Origin: Nocardia cyriacigeorgica | GTDB taxonomy: Bacteria > Actinomycetota > Actinomycetes > Mycobacteriales > Mycobacteriaceae | Assembly (NCBI RefSeq): GCF_029868385.1 | Contig: NZ_JARWNX010000023.1 | Coordinates: forward strand, 86,510 to 150,509 | Direction: 5' to 3' | DNA length: 64,000 bases | In this document: one piece after another, positions 1 through 8,340 of the stretch | How the letters are laid out: every line of letters starts with the position of its first letter | Numbering within the stretch: the stretch's first letter is position 1 | Notes under the pieces: model-generated | What the model saw: only the letters and a program-made list of their open reading frames with translations | Database searches by the model: none | Told to the model about the DNA's origin: nothing | Translations under genes and position numbers: made by a program

Positions 1-1375
1 CGAACCGGCGCAGCTTGTATTCGACCTGCGGCTGCGGCGGGCCGTCCGGATGACGCAGCGGACGGTAGATCAGCTCATGGGCCTGCGCGAGCTGATCGCG
101 CGGCAGCTCACCGGGTGTGGTGAGGTCGGGCAGCGTCGAAGCCGCATGCGCTCCGGCCAGATCGCCGTAGACGAAGGCGCCGATCATGTAGTTGTGCGGT
201 ACGCAGGCCAGGTCACCTGCGGCGTACAGGCCGGGAACCGAGGTCCGCGCGTTTTCGTCCACCCACACACCGGAAGCGGAATGTCCGCTGCACAAACCGA
301 TTTCGGAGATGTGCATCTCGATATCGTGAGTGCGATAGTCGTGGCCGCGGTTGGCGTGGAAGGTGCCGCGGGTCGGGCGCTCGGTGGTGTGCAGGATGCC
401 CTCGAGCGTCGAGAGCGTTTCGTCCGGCAGATGTGAGACCTTCAGATAGATGGGACCGCGCGCGGATTCGATCTCCCGCTTGACCTCCGACATCATCTGG
501 CCCGACCAATAATCGGAGTCCACGAACCGTTCACCCTCGGCATTGACCTGATAGCCGCCGAACGGGTTGGCGACATACGCGCAGGCCGGACCGTTGTAAT
601 CCTTGATCAACGGATTGATCTGGAAGCATTCGATACCGCTCAACTCGGCACCCGCGTGATACGCCATCGAGTAGCCGTCACCGGCATTGGTCGGATTCTC
701 GTAGGTGCCGTACAGATAGCCGGACGCGGGCAGTCCGAGCCGCCCACACGGTCCGGTCGCGAGAATCACCGCCTTGGCGCCCACCGCGACGAACTCACCG
801 GTCCTGGTGTTCAATGCCGCCGCACCGACCGCCCGGCCGTGCTCGGTGAGCACCCGCACCGGCATCAACCGGTTCTCGATGCGGATCCGCTCGCGCATCT
901 TGCGTTGCCGCAGCACCCGATACAGCGCCTTCTTGACATCCTTGCCCTCGGGCATCGGCAACACATACGAGCCGGAACGGTGTACCCGGCGCACCGCGTA
1001 CTCGCCGTACTCGTCCTTCTCGAACTTCACCCCGTAGCTCTCCAGCCGCTGCACCATGGCGAAGCCACGGGTCGCGGTCTGATAGATGGTGCGCTGGTCG
1101 ACGATGCCGTCGTTGGCGCGGGTGATCTCGGCGACGTAGTCCTCCGGTTCGGCCTTACCGGGGATGACGGCATTGTTCACCCCGTCCATACCCATGGCCA
1201 GGGCACCGGAATGCCGCACATGCGCCTTCTCCAGCAGCAGCACATTCGCGCCCTGTTCGGCGGCGGTGAGCGCGGCCATCGTCCCGGCCGTACCGCCACC
1301 GATGACGAGCACATCACAGTCCCAGCGGACGGTCTCGGCGAGATCCGGCGCCGTGAGCAGGGTCGGAGCGGTCAC
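1..1375 (-). CDS. AprA-like FAD flavoprotein (fumarate reductase/succinate dehydrogenase family), 3' end beyond window
   Basis: About 458 codons are visible; the C-terminus lies off the left edge. The GTG start at 1375 overlaps the ATPase stop by 4 bp. A Rossmann motif GGGTAG sits at residues 26-31 after a hydrophobic strand, followed by an acidic strand end (LLLEK) and HSGALAMG, as in the flavoprotein fold shared by fumarate reductase, L-aspartate oxidase and AprA. Further on come ARGPIYL, LCSGHSASGVWV and PGLYAAGDLA. As I remember AprA, these correspond to its GRGPIYM, GSHSGCCGIWA and GLWTCADG stretches. As last gene of an operon with an AprB-like ferredoxin and a sulfonate-type ABC transporter, it probably oxidises or reduces the imported compound in the cytoplasm. 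The substrate is unknown. A generic fumarate reductase-like role cannot be excluded. Confidence 0.8.
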   Translation of the reverse strand, partial: MTAPTLLTAPDLAETVRWDCDVLVIGGGTAGTMAALTAAEQGANVLLLEKAHVRHSGALAMGMDGVNNAVIPGKAEPEDYVAEITRANDGIVDQRTIYQTATRGFAMVQRLESYGVKFEKDEYGEYAVRRVHRSGSYVLPMPEGKDVKKALYRVLRQRKMRERIRIENRLMPVRVLTEHGRAVGAAALNTRTGEFVAVGAKAVILATGPCGRLGLPASGYLYGTYENPTNAGDGYSMAYHAGAELSGIECFQINPLIKDYNGPACAYVANPFGGYQVNAEGERFVDSDYWSGQMMSEVKREIESARGPIYLKVSHLPDETLSTLEGILHTTERPTRGTFHANRGHDYRTHDIEMHISEIGLCSGHSASGVWVDENARTSVPGLYAAGDLACVPHNYMIGAFVYGDLAGAHAASTLPDLTTPGELPRDQLAQAHELIYRPLRHPDGPPQPQVEYKLRRF

Positions 1376-2109
1376 GACAGGGCCTCCAGGATCCGGGTGC
1401 GTTCGGCGGGCCGGTCGGCGGCCGTACGCGGGGCGGGAACATCGACGACGGCGCGCAGTGGTGTGCCCGCTCGCCCGAGCACGGCGACCCGGTCGCCGAG
1501 CAGCAGCGCCTCGTCCACGTCATGGGTGACGAAGACGACGGTGGTGGGATGGGTACGCCAGGTATCGATCAGCAAGCGCTGCATGGTGGTTCGCGTCTGG
1601 GTGTCGAGCGCGCCGAACGGTTCGTCCATCATGACCGCCCGCGGCGCGCCCGCCAGACCACGGGCCAACTGCACCCGCTGGCGCATTCCGCCGGACAGGC
1701 TCTTGGGCAGGAAATCGGCGAACCCGGTCAACCCGACCTCCTCGATCCACCGATCGGCGGCGGCGCGGCGGCCCTGTTTCGGTTCACCGCGCAGCGTCAG
1801 CGCGAGTTCGATATTGGATCGCACACTGCGCCACGGCAGCAGCGCGTTGTCCTGGAAGACGACCGCGCGGTCGCGGGAGGTGGTCGTCACCGGTTCGTCA
1901 TCGGCGAGGACTCGGCCCGCATCAGGGGCGAGCAACCCGGCCAGGGTGCGCAGGACGGTGGACTTCCCGCATCCGGACGGTCCGGTGAGCACCAGGATCT
2001 CACCGGGACGCACGTCCAGGCTCAGGCCGCTGATCACCGGTTCGCCGGTGTAGGACAACGAGATATCGTCCAGACGCAGGCTCATGCCGACGGCGGTGGC
2101 CGTGGTCAT
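1372..2109 (-). CDS. ABC transporter ATP-binding protein, nitrate/sulfonate/taurine type
   Basis: 245 aa. Walker A GPSGCGKST lies near residue 40, the signature LSGGMRQRVQLAR near 140, Walker B AVMMDEPFGALD after it, and the switch His is in VFVTHDVDEAL. This order and the short length match the SsuB/TauB/NrtD ATPases, which power uptake of small oxyanions and sulfonates. Its ATG overlaps the permease stop (ATGA) and its stop overlaps the flavoprotein GTG, so translation is probably coupled through the operon. The ATPase alone does not identify the substrate. Confidence 0.9.
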   Translation of the reverse strand: MTTATAVGMSLRLDDISLSYTGEPVISGLSLDVRPGEILVLTGPSGCGKSTVLRTLAGLLAPDAGRVLADDEPVTTTSRDRAVVFQDNALLPWRSVRSNIELALTLRGEPKQGRRAAADRWIEEVGLTGFADFLPKSLSGGMRQRVQLARGLAGAPRAVMMDEPFGALDTQTRTTMQRLLIDTWRTHPTTVVFVTHDVDEALLLGDRVAVLGRAGTPLRAVVDVPAPRTAADRPAERTRILEALS

Positions 2110-3113
2110 CGCGAGTTCTCCTCTCCGCGCGGCAACCAGCGGGTGACGCGGCGGCCGAGCAATTCCAGCGCCGCGGACGTAGCGAATCCGAGGACGCCGA
2201 TGGTGATGATCCCGACGAATACGCCGGGATAGTCGACGATGGTGTAGGCCTGCCAGGTCCGGTAGCCGACACCGAGGCGGCCGGAGATCATCTCGGCGGA
2301 GATGAGGCAGATCCACGCCACACCGATACCGACCGACAGCCCGCCGAAGATGCCGGGCAGTGCACCGGGGAACACGACCCGCACCAGCACATCCCAGCGG
2401 CTGCCGCCGAGCGTGCGCACCGAGTCCTCCCACAGCGTCGGCAGCGCGCGCACCGCGTGCCGGGTGCTGACCATGATCGGAAAATATGCCGCCAGCGAGG
2501 TGATGAACACGATGCCCGCCTCGTCGTCGGGGAACAGCAGTATGGCGATCGGCACCACCGCGATGGCAGGCACCGGCCGCGCGAGTTCGGTGAGCGGCCC
2601 GAGGATATCGGCGAACAGCCGCGACCGGCCGAGCGCGATACCGCTGGCCACCCCGAGCACTGTCGCGATGGCGAACCCGGTGAGGATGCGGATCAGCGAT
2701 TGTGCGAGATCCAGATAGTAGACATCGGTGCCGAGCTGACGACCGAACGCGGTCACGATCTCGGTGACCGTCGGCAGGGTGTCGAAACGCAGCCACAGCC
2801 GGAAGTCGTTGGCCGTCAACAACTGCCAGAGCAAGACCGCGGCTACGACCGAACCGAGGCGCAGGGCGCGCGAGGACCATATCGAACCGACACCAGCACG
2901 TGGACGTGCGCGCTTGGTGGGGATTGCGGTGTCTGTGTCTGCGCCCGTGCCGGACTCGCCTACCGGGCCACGTGCGGTATCGGTACCTGTGCCGGATCCC
3001 TCGCCTCGGGCAGCAGCGGTGCCCGCGCTGCTGTCCGGTTCGGCATCGGTGCGGTTGCCCGTATCGATCACCTCCGCCTCGGCCGGAACCGCGTCTGTGC
3101 GGGAAGGCGTCAT
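2106..3113 (-). CDS. ABC transporter permease, SsuC/TauC-like
   Basis: 335 aa. The first roughly 75 residues are an unusual hydrophilic, Asp/Thr/Gly/Glu-rich extension with no membrane segment. About six hydrophobic helices follow. The cytoplasmic coupling (EAA-like) loop reads SVRTLGGSRWDVLVRVVFPG, typical of the binding-protein-dependent permease family for nitrate, sulfonate and taurine. The gene overlaps the binding-protein gene by 4 bp upstream and the ATPase by 4 bp downstream. The long acidic N-terminal extension is not usual in this family; an internal start would remove it, but the 4-bp ATGA overlap supports the start given. Confidence 0.88.
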   Translation of the reverse strand: MTPSRTDAVPAEAEVIDTGNRTDAEPDSSAGTAAARGEGSGTGTDTARGPVGESGTGADTDTAIPTKRARPRAGVGSIWSSRALRLGSVVAAVLLWQLLTANDFRLWLRFDTLPTVTEIVTAFGRQLGTDVYYLDLAQSLIRILTGFAIATVLGVASGIALGRSRLFADILGPLTELARPVPAIAVVPIAILLFPDDEAGIVFITSLAAYFPIMVSTRHAVRALPTLWEDSVRTLGGSRWDVLVRVVFPGALPGIFGGLSVGIGVAWICLISAEMISGRLGVGYRTWQAYTIVDYPGVFVGIITIGVLGFATSAALELLGRRVTRWLPRGEENSR

Positions 3114-4486
3114 GGCCGGACCTCCGTGACGGCCTGGTCATAGCTCACCGGCTGTGCGGCGGGGTGGGCCTGGCGGTAGCGCTGGGCGGCGGCCGGTGTG
3201 GTGAAGGGCAGGAAGGTGTCGCCGTCGCGCAGCCAGACCGCTTTGTCGGCGAACCAGCGGGTGCCCAGTTCGGTGTCGACGATGTAGGCCGAGCGCACCG
3301 CGTTGCCCTGGGCCCGCGCGGTGTTGACGGCGCGCAGCAGCGCCGTGGCGTCGGCGGCAGGCTGGGTGGTGTCCTGGCCGTCGAGCCAGAGTTCGGTCCC
3401 GGAGCCGGTGGTCTGGTTGGTGGTGTCGGCGAGGGCGCTGTCGTAATCGCGGCCGCCGCGAGCGGTGAAGGCCGACCGCAGGCGGGTGTCGTCGACGAAG
3501 CCGTCGATATCGAGTTCGGCGAAGTCACCGATCGACTTCAGGTACTGGACATCGTCTTTGAACGCACTGATCAGGCTCGGCTTGAGCGTGGTGTCGAACG
3601 AGGTGCCGCCGGGACCGTTGTACAGATACACGACCTCCTGCGGCAGCTCCGAACCCTCGGCCACGATGCGCGCCGCCTCCAGCGGTTCCCGCCACAGGAA
3701 TTCGGTGGCGTCGAGTTGCGCCTGTAAGAACGCGTCGACCACCTCGGGATGTTCGGCGGTGTAGTCCTCGCGGGCCACCACCCCGTGGAAGGTCGGCACG
3801 TTCAGTTCGGCGCCGTCGTAGAGCAGCTTCGCTTTGTCCTGGAACACCAGCAGACCGGGCCAGGCCACGAACTGTGACAGCGCGCCCACCTGCCCGGACT
3901 CCAGCGCCGATGCACCCACCTGCGGTTGCTGATTGAGCACTTCGACCCCGTCGACCGGGTCGATACCCGCGCGGGTCAGCGCCTGCACCAGCGTGCCGTG
4001 CCCGGCCGAACCCACACTGGCCGACACCTTCTGCCCCGCCAGATCGGTCAGCTCATCGGCCGTCGAATCCGGTGCGACGACCACCATGTTCAACGCGCCC
4101 TTCGGGTTGTACCCGGTGACGGAGATGAACTCGGTGCGCGAGCGTTCATTGGCCTGCGTGCGCGACCCGTTGATCAGCAACGGGTAATCGCCCATCGAAC
4201 CGATATCGATCTTCTCCGCCACCATCTGCGCGGTGATCGGCGCACCGGTGTCGTAGTCCTGCCATTCCACCTCGTACTTCGCGCCACCACCATCGGTGAT
4301 CTGCTGTAGCCGCTGTTCCAGATAGCCCTGGGCGCGCAGCAGAGTGCCGGCGGTGACGGTGTTGATGGTCTTGGACTGGTATCCGATGACGACCTTGACG
4401 GTGTCGCCGGAGCCCGCATCCTCGAGGGAGCATCCGGTGAGTGCCAGTGCGGCGGCGACGGCGGCCAGGCGTTTCCAATGTTTCAT
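3110..4486 (-). CDS. Lipoprotein ABC solute-binding protein with C-terminal NosL-like domain
   Basis: 458 aa. The start MKHWKR begins a lipoprotein signal peptide with lipobox LTGC at about residues 17-20, so the mature protein is anchored outside the membrane. Residues about 30-355 form an SsuA/TauA-type periplasmic-binding fold (for example DLAGQKVSASVGSAGHG and GALSQFVAWPG). Residues about 360-458 form an extra domain with the spacing seen in NosL: WFADKAVW, then FLPF, then AAAQRY, then an SYDQA-like end. The copper-binding Cys-x-Met of true NosL is not visible. The fusion suggests capture of a substrate together with a metal or redox ligand, but this is inference. The gene begins 8 bp after the ferredoxin gene. 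Confidence 0.85.
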   Translation of the reverse strand: MKHWKRLAAVAAALALTGCSLEDAGSGDTVKVVIGYQSKTINTVTAGTLLRAQGYLEQRLQQITDGGGAKYEVEWQDYDTGAPITAQMVAEKIDIGSMGDYPLLINGSRTQANERSRTEFISVTGYNPKGALNMVVVAPDSTADELTDLAGQKVSASVGSAGHGTLVQALTRAGIDPVDGVEVLNQQPQVGASALESGQVGALSQFVAWPGLLVFQDKAKLLYDGAELNVPTFHGVVAREDYTAEHPEVVDAFLQAQLDATEFLWREPLEAARIVAEGSELPQEVVYLYNGPGGTSFDTTLKPSLISAFKDDVQYLKSIGDFAELDIDGFVDDTRLRSAFTARGGRDYDSALADTTNQTTGSGTELWLDGQDTTQPAADATALLRAVNTARAQGNAVRSAYIVDTELGTRWFADKAVWLRDGDTFLPFTTPAAAQRYRQAHPAAQPVSYDQAVTEVRP

Positions 4487-4494
4487 GATGTGAA

Positions 4495-4722
4495 CTACCT
4501 CAGGAGATAGGGCATGTTGACGGTGACGGCGCCGGTAGGGCAGCGCGCGGCGCAGGGGCCGCAGTACCAGCACTCGTCGACATGCATGAAGGCTTTGCCG
4601 TTGTCGGGATTGATGGCAAGGGAGTCGAGCGGACAGATCTCGACGCACAGCGTGCAACCCTGGATGCACAGCGATTCGTCGATGGTCACGGGGATGTCGG
4701 TGCGCTGGTTCGCCAGAGCCAT
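4495..4722 (-). CDS. Small 2x[4Fe-4S] ferredoxin, AprB-like
   Basis: 75 aa. There are two complete cluster-binding sets: CIQGCTLCVEICP near residue 19 and CWYCGPCAARCP near residue 51. The second set plus the tail TGAVTVNMPYLLR matches AprB of adenylylsulfate reductase closely as I remember it. The protein is shorter than AprB (about 150 aa) and lacks its C-terminal wrapping tail. It lies directly after the GntR stop and before the transporter. It probably passes electrons to or from the flavoprotein encoded at the operon end, as AprB does for AprA. Confidence 0.85.
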   Translation of the reverse strand: MALANQRTDIPVTIDESLCIQGCTLCVEICPLDSLAINPDNGKAFMHVDECWYCGPCAARCPTGAVTVNMPYLLR

Positions 4723-5496
4723 CTAGAGGACCTTCCATTCGGGGATGCTGCGGGACAGGCTGCCGCGCATGGTGATTCGGTCGCCGCGCATGCGGATGTA
4801 CTCGAGGTCGACCGGGGTGCCGTCCTCGAGGCGGGTGAGGCGTTCGAGCATCAGCAGTGCGGCGCCGTCGGGAGTGTCGAGGGTGGAGGCGGTGTGCGCG
4901 TCGGCGGAGACGGCTTCGACCGCGAGATCGGCCGATCCCAGCGATTGCCCGGTGATCTGTTCGAGCAGAACGAAGATATCGGTGCGTTCCAGATCGTGGC
5001 CGAGGACTTCGGCGCCGATCTCGGGCGCGAGGTAGGTGAGGTCGAGGCTCAGTGGCAGATCCGCGAGATAACGCAGGCGTTCGATGTAGACCACCTGTGC
5101 ACCCGGTGCGAGCGCCAAGCGGCGCGCCACGGCGGGCGGTGCGCTGATCGGGGTCGCGGCCCGGACCTCGTTGCGGACGACGCCGTGGCCTTTCAACGTT
5201 TCCTGCAACCCGAGCAGGGTGTCGAGCCCGTGGTCGAACTTGCGGGCGGCCACCTTGGTGCCGACCTTGGGGATGCGGGCGATCAGCCCTTCGTCCCTGA
5301 GCAGCGCGAGGGCTTCGCGCACGGTATTGCGGGAGGCCTGATGTTCGGCCGCGAGATCGTGCTCACCGGGCAGCGTATCGGTGAATGCGCCGGTGTGGAT
5401 CTGCTGGCGCAGGATATCGGCGACCCGGCGCGCATGGTCGGCCCGCAGCCGCCGCACCGGGGCGGGCGCCTCCACATTTTTGTCGCTGACCTGCAT
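4723..5496 (-). CDS. GntR-family regulator, HutC/UTRA type
   Basis: 257 aa. The N-terminal winged helix-turn-helix (residues about 20-85) contains LPGEHDLAAEHQASRNTVREAL, shown here in outline. The C-terminal part (about 95-250) fits the UTRA ligand-binding fold, with LERLTRLEDGTPVDLEYIRMR near the end. It is the first gene of the operon and its stop abuts the ferredoxin start, so it is probably a local ligand-responsive repressor of the whole transporter and redox operon. I found no convincing operator in the 160 bp upstream. Confidence 0.9.
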   Translation of the reverse strand: MQVSDKNVEAPAPVRRLRADHARRVADILRQQIHTGAFTDTLPGEHDLAAEHQASRNTVREALALLRDEGLIARIPKVGTKVAARKFDHGLDTLLGLQETLKGHGVVRNEVRAATPISAPPAVARRLALAPGAQVVYIERLRYLADLPLSLDLTYLAPEIGAEVLGHDLERTDIFVLLEQITGQSLGSADLAVEAVSADAHTASTLDTPDGAALLMLERLTRLEDGTPVDLEYIRMRGDRITMRGSLSRSIPEWKVL

Positions 5497-5657
5497 GGAC
5501 AGCGACGATAGCGGCGATTTCGGGCGATCGATTCCGGCTGCCGGACGGGCTCGGATCGGGCTCGGCTATTGCGCCGGGTACGCCCACGTCACGACCTGCG
5601 CAAACGAGTTCGGCGCCGCCCATTGCGCCACTTTCGCCGCGTGAACGAAGGTTCTGA

Positions 5658-6290
5658 TCACGCCGATTCCAATGAACGGGCCGCCACACCGCCGGGGTCC
5701 AGACCCAGCAACGCTGCCTGCACCTGGCGTAGCCGGTCGACGTCGCTGCGCAGGCCGGTGACGTTGTCGCTGTAGAGGAAGGCCTCGCCGAGACGGACCA
5801 GGGTGTAGGCGAGCAACGACCGCTCCAGCGGGGGGTGATAGTCGTCCTGTTCCTCGGTGCGTGCGATGAGCGCGTCGACGGCCGCCACCACCCGCGGCTG
5901 CACGGGGCCGTCGCCGGTGGTGAGGATGCGCAGGCCGTTGATGGGCTCGTTCTCGAAGTACCGCCGGAACGGCTCATTGCCCGCCATCCAGCGGTTCACC
6001 CGATACAGCACGTCGAGGATGCGCTGGGCGCCGGTGGCGCGGCGCCGGGCATCGGCGCGATCGATCAGGTTCTCGAATTCACCGGCGAGTACCGCGCCGA
6101 GGACACCGTCACGCGAGCCGAACCAGCGATACACCGATGCGCGACTGAGCCGCAGCTTCGCCGCGATCGCCTGCACATCCACTCGTTCACCGGCCAGGAA
6201 GGCCACCCGCGCCAGCTCGACGACCTCTTCCCGGGTCGCGGAGGCCGGACGCCCTGGTGGGCGGGGTGCGGTAGGCTCATCGCTGGTCAC
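5658..6290 (-). CDS. TetR-family regulator, QsdR-like
   Basis: 210 aa from GTG at 6290. An N-terminal HTH lies at about residues 20-60 (AIAAKLRLSRASVYRWFGSRDGV). The C-terminal region (for example FRRYFENEPINGLRILTT) is typical of the QsdR-type TetR subfamily. An in-frame ATG at 6305 would add five residues, but it lies inside an inverted repeat (GATACA-N12-TGTATC) that looks like the protein's own operator. A leaderless or near-leaderless GTG start is therefore more likely; neither start has a clear ribosome-binding site. The acyl-CoA dehydrogenase gene upstream carries the same type of repeat in its promoter. Confidence 0.87.
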   Translation of the reverse strand: MTSDEPTAPRPPGRPASATREEVVELARVAFLAGERVDVQAIAAKLRLSRASVYRWFGSRDGVLGAVLAGEFENLIDRADARRRATGAQRILDVLYRVNRWMAGNEPFRRYFENEPINGLRILTTGDGPVQPRVVAAVDALIARTEEQDDYHPPLERSLLAYTLVRLGEAFLYSDNVTGLRSDVDRLRQVQAALLGLDPGGVAARSLESA

Positions 6291-6298
6291 CCACAAAT

Positions 6299-6322
6299 GA
6301 TACATCTATATGGATGTGTATC
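6299..6322. promoter_or_regulatory. Inverted repeat GATACA-N12-TGTATC, probable TetR operator
   Basis: Six-base arms separated by 12 bases lie just upstream of the QsdR-like TetR start. A sister site with identical geometry (GGTACA-N12-TGTACC) lies at 8141-8164 in front of the acyl-CoA dehydrogenase. Shared spacing and arms suggest one regulator binds both. Confidence 0.6.
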
Positions 6323-6333
6323 TAATAGTGGTG

Positions 6334-8127
6334 TCAGAACCAGGCGTCCCGCATCTGCACCGTTGTGGTGTCGCGGGCGGCCAGCAGATCGAGTTGCGGT
6401 GCGGTGCGGGGGAGTTCGAAGCGGAAGAAGTAGCGGGCCGCATGACGTTTGCCCTCGTAGAAATCGCCCTGCTCACCGTCGGCGGCGAGCATCTGCTGTA
6501 ACCAGATCCAGGCGAGGGTGATGTGCCCGAAGGCTTCCAGATAGACCGAACTGTTGGCGAGAGCGGCCTCGATGTCACCATCGGCGAACAGGCCAGCGGT
6601 CACCTCGACCAGGCGCTGCCAGGATGATTCGAGCCGGGCGGCCAGTTCGGCGGCCTTACCGCCCTTCGTGCGAGCGTCGGCGATGGTGGCTCGAATTCGT
6701 TCGTCGAGTGCGCGCAGACTGGCCCCGCCGTGCTGGGTGACCTTGCGGCCCAGCAGATCGAGCCCCTGGATACCGTGCGTGCCTTCGTGAATCGGATTGA
6801 GCCGGTTGTCGCGGTAATGCTGTTCGACGTTGTATTCGCGGGTGTAGCCGTAACCACCGAGCACCTGGATGGCGAGACTGTTGGCCTCCAGGCACCACTG
6901 GGCGGGCCAGCTCTTGGCGATGGGCGTGAGGATGTCGAGCAGCAGCGCCACCGCGCGCCGGTCGTCCTCGGAAGCGGCGGTGCGGTGCTCGTCCACCAGC
7001 CGTGCGCAGTACAGCACCAGGGCCAGTGCGCCTTCGGCGTAGGCCTTCTGCGCCAGCAGCATTCGCTTGACGTCGGCGTGCTCGACGATGGGCCGCTGCG
7101 GTGAAGTGGGATCACCTGCGCCCTTGGTGCGGCCCTGAGCGCGAGTGCGCGCGTACTCCAGCGATTCGAGGTATCCGGTGTACCCGAGGGCGGTGGCGAC
7201 CAGCCCGACGCCGATGCGTGCCTCGTTCATCATCGTGAACATGTAGGGCAGCCCGCGATGCGCTTCACCGACGAGATAGCCCACCGCACCCGCCTCGCCG
7301 CCGGGCATCCATTTGCCCTCGCCGAAATTCAGCACCGTGTTCACCGTGCCGCGATAACCCATCTTGTGGTTGAGCCCGGCCAGCGCGACGTCGTTGCGCT
7401 CACCGAGCGAACCGTCCTCGCCGACGAGGAACCGCGGCACGACGAACAGCGAGATCCCCTTGGTGCCCGCTGGCCCGCCGGGGATCTTGGCCAGCACCAG
7501 ATGCACGATGTTCTCGCCGAGTTCGTGATCGCCGCCGGAGATCCACATCTTCGTACCGAAGATCCGGTAGGTGCCGTCCGGTTGGGGCTGCGCGCGGGTG
7601 ACGATATCGGCCAGTGACGAACCGGCCTGCGGCTCCGACAGGCACATGGTGCCGAAGAACCGGCCCTCGATCATGGGCCGCACGAACCGATCGATGTGCT
7701 CGCGACCGTGGGTGAGCAGCAGATTCGCATTCGCCATGGTCAGGAACGGATAACCGGACGTGCCGGGGTTGGCGGCCTGGAACCAGGCGAAACTCGCCTG
7801 CGCGACGGTCGCGGGCAGCTGCGATCCGCCGAGTTCGTAGTCCATCGCCGCACCGGGCAGCCCGGCCTCGGCGAAGGCGCGCAACGCGGTCTCCACCTCG
7901 GGGATGAGGGTGACGCGCTCACCGTCGAAGGTCGGCTCGTTGGCGTCGCCGAGCTTGTTGTGCGAGGCGAAATACCTGGTCGCCAGCTGTTCACTCAGCT
8001 CGAGGACGGCGTCGAAGGTCTCCCTGGAATGCTCGGCGAACCGTTTCCGCTCGGTGAGTCGCTCGACGTCGAGCCATTCGTAGAGCAGGAAGTCGAGATC
8101 ACGCCGAGACAGGAGAGTGGACCGCAT
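6334..8127 (-). CDS. Acyl-CoA dehydrogenase with C-terminal extension
   Basis: 597 aa, longer than classical acyl-CoA dehydrogenases (about 380) and in the range of the FadE5/AidB-like large group. It has MCLSEPQAGSSLADI and a WISGGDHE stretch in the middle FAD-binding domain, then EAN..LGGYGYTREYNVEQHYRD and IHEGTHGIQ, which carries the flavin and base region. The extra C-terminal domain (about residues 460-597) is helical. It introduces the double bond in fatty acyl-CoA beta-oxidation in the cytoplasm. The start at 8127 is chosen because GGGA lies about 8 bases upstream. It is probably controlled by the neighbouring QsdR-like TetR through the repeat at 8141-8164. Confidence 0.9.
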   Translation of the reverse strand: MRSTLLSRRDLDFLLYEWLDVERLTERKRFAEHSRETFDAVLELSEQLATRYFASHNKLGDANEPTFDGERVTLIPEVETALRAFAEAGLPGAAMDYELGGSQLPATVAQASFAWFQAANPGTSGYPFLTMANANLLLTHGREHIDRFVRPMIEGRFFGTMCLSEPQAGSSLADIVTRAQPQPDGTYRIFGTKMWISGGDHELGENIVHLVLAKIPGGPAGTKGISLFVVPRFLVGEDGSLGERNDVALAGLNHKMGYRGTVNTVLNFGEGKWMPGGEAGAVGYLVGEAHRGLPYMFTMMNEARIGVGLVATALGYTGYLESLEYARTRAQGRTKGAGDPTSPQRPIVEHADVKRMLLAQKAYAEGALALVLYCARLVDEHRTAASEDDRRAVALLLDILTPIAKSWPAQWCLEANSLAIQVLGGYGYTREYNVEQHYRDNRLNPIHEGTHGIQGLDLLGRKVTQHGGASLRALDERIRATIADARTKGGKAAELAARLESSWQRLVEVTAGLFADGDIEAALANSSVYLEAFGHITLAWIWLQQMLAADGEQGDFYEGKRHAARYFFRFELPRTAPQLDLLAARDTTTVQMRDAWF

Positions 8128-8140
8128 CGAACATCCCTTC

Positions 8141-8164
8141 GGTACAAGTTGCCTCCTGTGTACC
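8141..8164. promoter_or_regulatory. Inverted repeat GGTACA-N12-TGTACC upstream of acyl-CoA dehydrogenase
   Basis: It has the same arm length and 12-base spacer as the repeat at 6299-6322 (consensus GRTACA-N12-TGTAYC). It starts 13 bases upstream of the ATG, so bound protein would block transcription or early elongation. Confidence 0.6.
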
Positions 8165-8340
8165 ATACTCCGACGCGGTGACGCGCGGCCGGTCGCGATG
8201 GCCGACCGCCGCCGCCCGCCGGATGCGGTGCGGGTCGAGTTTCTGCCGGAACTCCCTACGGTGGGTCGGTGGTCGGCAGCATCGGTGTTTCTCGCCCGAC
8301 GATAGGCGGTACGGCCCGGCTACGCGGGATCTTTGCGGTG

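Noticed and set aside
656..2053. 465-codon plus-strand frame across the left-edge operon
   Set aside because: Antisense shadow of the flavoprotein and ATPase genes, with no domain features.
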